This document shows positions 5,336-5,789 of a DNA stretch of 5,789 nucleotides, one piece after another. The DNA comes from Pseudomonadota bacterium (lineage in GTDB: Bacteria > Pseudomonadota > Alphaproteobacteria > Rhizobiales > Beijerinckiaceae). How positions within the stretch are numbered: the stretch's first letter is position 1; every line of letters starts with the position of its first letter. The stretch covers positions 1-5,789 of the forward strand of contig JAEXUU010000644.1 of NCBI GenBank assembly GCA_023452965.1, in the 5' to 3' direction. The notes under the pieces are model-generated. The model did not search any database. It was not told the origin of the DNA and saw only the letters and a list, made by a program, of their open reading frames with translations. Made by a program: the position numbers and the translations under genes.

Positions 5336-5789
5336 ATGATCAAGCACGCATTCGCCGCCGCTGCGCTTCTGCTCTCTGCCGGTTCGGCTTTCGCCGACGA
5401 GCGGCCGAGCCAGGCCGTGATCGACGCCTATCTTTCCGCGACCTTCGGCAAGGCGCCGCCGGAATGGCAGGCGAGGATCAAGCCGGACGAGACGCTCGCA
5501 GTCTGCAACACGACGCGCAACAACCCGTCCTCGGCGGAATCCGAGGCGATCCTGAAGCGCGAATCGGCGCGGGTCTCCTATCCGGCCGACGGGAAGTTCC
5601 TCGGCGACTGGAAGAAGGGCTATCAGGTCGCCAACAATGGGCGCGGCGGCCAGTTCTCCGATCCGCCGAACACCGTCTCCGGCGGCAACTGCTTCGCCTG
5701 CCACCAGCTCGACCCGAAGGAGGTCAGCTACGGCACGCTCGGCCCGAGCCTAGCCGCCTATGGCAAGGACCGGAAATACGATCCGGAGA
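5336..5789 (+). CDS. soxX: SoxX, monohaem c-type cytochrome subunit of SoxXA (5' part, cut by window edge)
   Basis: The first 151 codons are visible and the gene runs off the right edge. The start is set by GAGGGG (5323-5328), which overlaps the soxA stop codon, so the two genes are likely translated together. The Sec signal peptide is MIKHAFAAAALLLSAGSAFA (1-20), cleaved before DE. The haem motif is CFACH at 119-123 inside GGNCFACHQL, followed by SYGTLGPSLAAYGK (131-144), both typical of SoxX. The sixth haem ligand, usually Met, would lie further on. Residues 21 to about 85 form the N-terminal extension seen in longer SoxX proteins, with a lone cysteine C57 (LAVCNTTRNNP) whose role I cannot assign. 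SoxX passes electrons from SoxA to the respiratory cytochrome c pool. Confidence 0.95.
   Translation, partial: MIKHAFAAAALLLSAGSAFADERPSQAVIDAYLSATFGKAPPEWQARIKPDETLAVCNTTRNNPSSAESEAILKRESARVSYPADGKFLGDWKKGYQVANNGRGGQFSDPPNTVSGGNCFACHQLDPKEVSYGTLGPSLAAYGKDRKYDPE

Noticed and set aside
1..5789. A novel or unknown system, mobile element or CRISPR array.
   Set aside because: All seven genes belong to the known Sox pathway. Base composition is uniform apart from the control region, no tandem spacer repeats or terminal inverted repeats were seen, and no gene of unknown function is present.

Overview
The window is the core of a sox (sulfur-oxidation) cluster. It encodes the periplasmic Kelly-Friedrich thiosulfate-oxidising multienzyme system. 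Seven genes lie in two divergent groups. On the minus strand, reading leftward, are soxY, soxZ, soxB, soxC and soxD; soxD runs off the left edge. On the plus strand, reading rightward, are soxA and soxX; soxX runs off the right edge. High G+C, strong codon bias towards G/C-ending codons, the gene order and the SoxA type all suggest an alphaproteobacterium, most likely of the Hyphomicrobiales (Bosea/Starkeya-like). The genus is inference only.

Layout: 1-367 5' part of soxD (c-type cytochrome subunit of sulfane dehydrogenase); 351-1628 soxC (molybdenum subunit); 1675-3372 soxB (dimanganese thiosulfohydrolase); 3373-3476 spacer with two strong inverted repeats; 3477-3806 soxZ and 3860-4315 soxY (carrier protein pair); 4316-4490 divergent control region with an AT-rich island and a 13-bp palindrome; 4491-5324 soxA (monohaem type) and 5336-5789 5' part of soxX (c-type cytochrome).

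The products form one pathway. SoxXA oxidatively joins thiosulfate to the C-terminal cysteine of SoxY, which is held in the SoxYZ complex. SoxB hydrolyses off the terminal sulfone as sulfate. SoxCD oxidises the remaining sulfane sulfur. SoxB then releases a second sulfate and regenerates the carrier. Electrons go to small cytochromes c. Because soxC and soxD are both present, complete oxidation to sulfate without stored sulfur globules is expected. Export signals fit this: Tat-type leaders on SoxY, SoxB and SoxC, Sec-type leaders on SoxA, SoxX and SoxD, and none on SoxZ, which would travel with SoxY.

I found no undescribed system here; all the coding content belongs to a well-known pathway. 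The points worth a second look are finer: the divergent control region, the hairpins between soxZ and soxB, two extra cysteines in SoxY, and the loss of the N-terminal haem in SoxA. I saw no tRNA, rRNA, CRISPR array, insertion sequence or other mobile element. No sox regulator (soxR) or accessory gene (soxS, V, W, F) lies in the window.
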